Below, piece by piece: positions 40,078 through 40,130 of a stretch of DNA of 40,130 nt. This DNA comes from an uncultured Clostridia bacterium (GTDB taxonomy: Bacteria > Bacillota > Clostridia > TANB77 > CAG-465), in the NCBI GenBank assembly GCA_948562205.1, contig CAOYAN010000019.1, positions 1 through 40,130 of the forward strand, given 5' to 3'. The translations under genes and the position numbers were made by a program. Position 1 is the stretch's first letter, and every line of letters starts with the position of its first letter. Below the pieces are notes generated by a model. The model made no database searches. It was not told the origin of the DNA and saw only the letters and a list, made by a program, of their open reading frames with translations.

Positions 40078-40130
40078 GGCTCTTTGTCAATAGTTGGGGT
40101 AAAAAATCCTCAAAAAAGATAGAAAGAGTA
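40078..40130. mobile_element. Possible terminus of an ISL3-family insertion sequence (cut by window end)
   Basis: GGCTCTTTGTCAATAG at 40078-40093 resembles the GGCTCTT(T)-type terminal inverted repeats of ISL3-family elements. It is followed by AT-rich sequence without an ORF up to the window end. The transposase would lie to the right, outside the window. Recognition is from memory of terminal motifs, so it is tentative. Confidence 0.35.

Overview
The window is a very AT-rich stretch of a Firmicutes (Clostridia-type) chromosome. Most genes are housekeeping genes in Gram-positive arrangements: ylxM-ffh-rpsP-khpA-rimM-trmD-rplS, then rbgA and a dprA-like gene, together with murD, murC, uvrC, spoVG and ychF. 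SpoVG, a class B sortase, DUF1540 and DUF2344 proteins, tRNAs with encoded CCA ends, AGGAGG-type ribosome binding sites and many TTGACA-17-TATAAT promoters all fit an uncultured, probably gut-associated clostridial lineage. I cannot name a species.

Layout, left to right. 1-2.7 kb holds tRNA-Gly, an unrecognised coiled-coil gene, an MFS transporter and a Val-Asp-Phe tRNA cluster. 2.8-9.2 kb is a four-gene minus-strand operon: lipid kinase, HD-domain dNTPase, leucyl-tRNA synthetase with a Nudix domain inserted in its editing domain, and a GGDEF protein with a degenerate EAL domain. 9.4-12.6 kb carries a DUF21/CBS membrane protein, an anchored extracytoplasmic DUF5050-like protein and a class B sortase. 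12.6-14.3 kb has a strongly reduced DprA-like gene and rbgA, which carries an apparent one-base frameshift after codon 16. 14.3-18.0 kb is an accessory island between rbgA and rplS: a DUF1016 nuclease, a broken P-loop gene, a HEFTH metallopeptidase-like protein and two paralogous P-loop proteins. 18.1-21.9 kb is the SRP/ribosome/tRNA-modification operon.

Right half. 22.0-24.8 kb has a 52-codon small gene, a Yip1-like membrane protein, murD and a DUF1540 protein. 24.9-29.3 kb encodes a 1446-residue cell-wall adhesin with four Cna-B domains and an odd DTSD sorting signal; upstream lie a direct repeat with 22-bp period and a (GT)9 microsatellite. 29.6-33.8 kb has uvrC (without the C-terminal HhH domain), a small anchored protein, spoVG, a DUF2344 gene and a PHP phosphatase. 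33.9-34.6 kb has a 37-codon small gene, two tandem perfect Spo0A boxes and a macro-domain-like gene. 34.6-35.5 kb is a decayed ATP-binding regulator with an 11-bp tandem repeat next to tRNA-Leu. 35.6-40.1 kb has a TPR membrane protein, murC, an amidase-like remnant, ychF and, at the very end, what may be the terminus of an ISL3-type insertion sequence.

No single locus is clearly a new defence or mobile system. The points most worth following are the Nudix-containing LeuRS, the tandem Spo0A boxes beside two undescribed genes, the rplS-rbgA accessory island with its frameshifted rbgA junction, the unusual sorting signal, and the two repeat tracts (11-bp VNTR, GT dinucleotide) that could vary by slippage.
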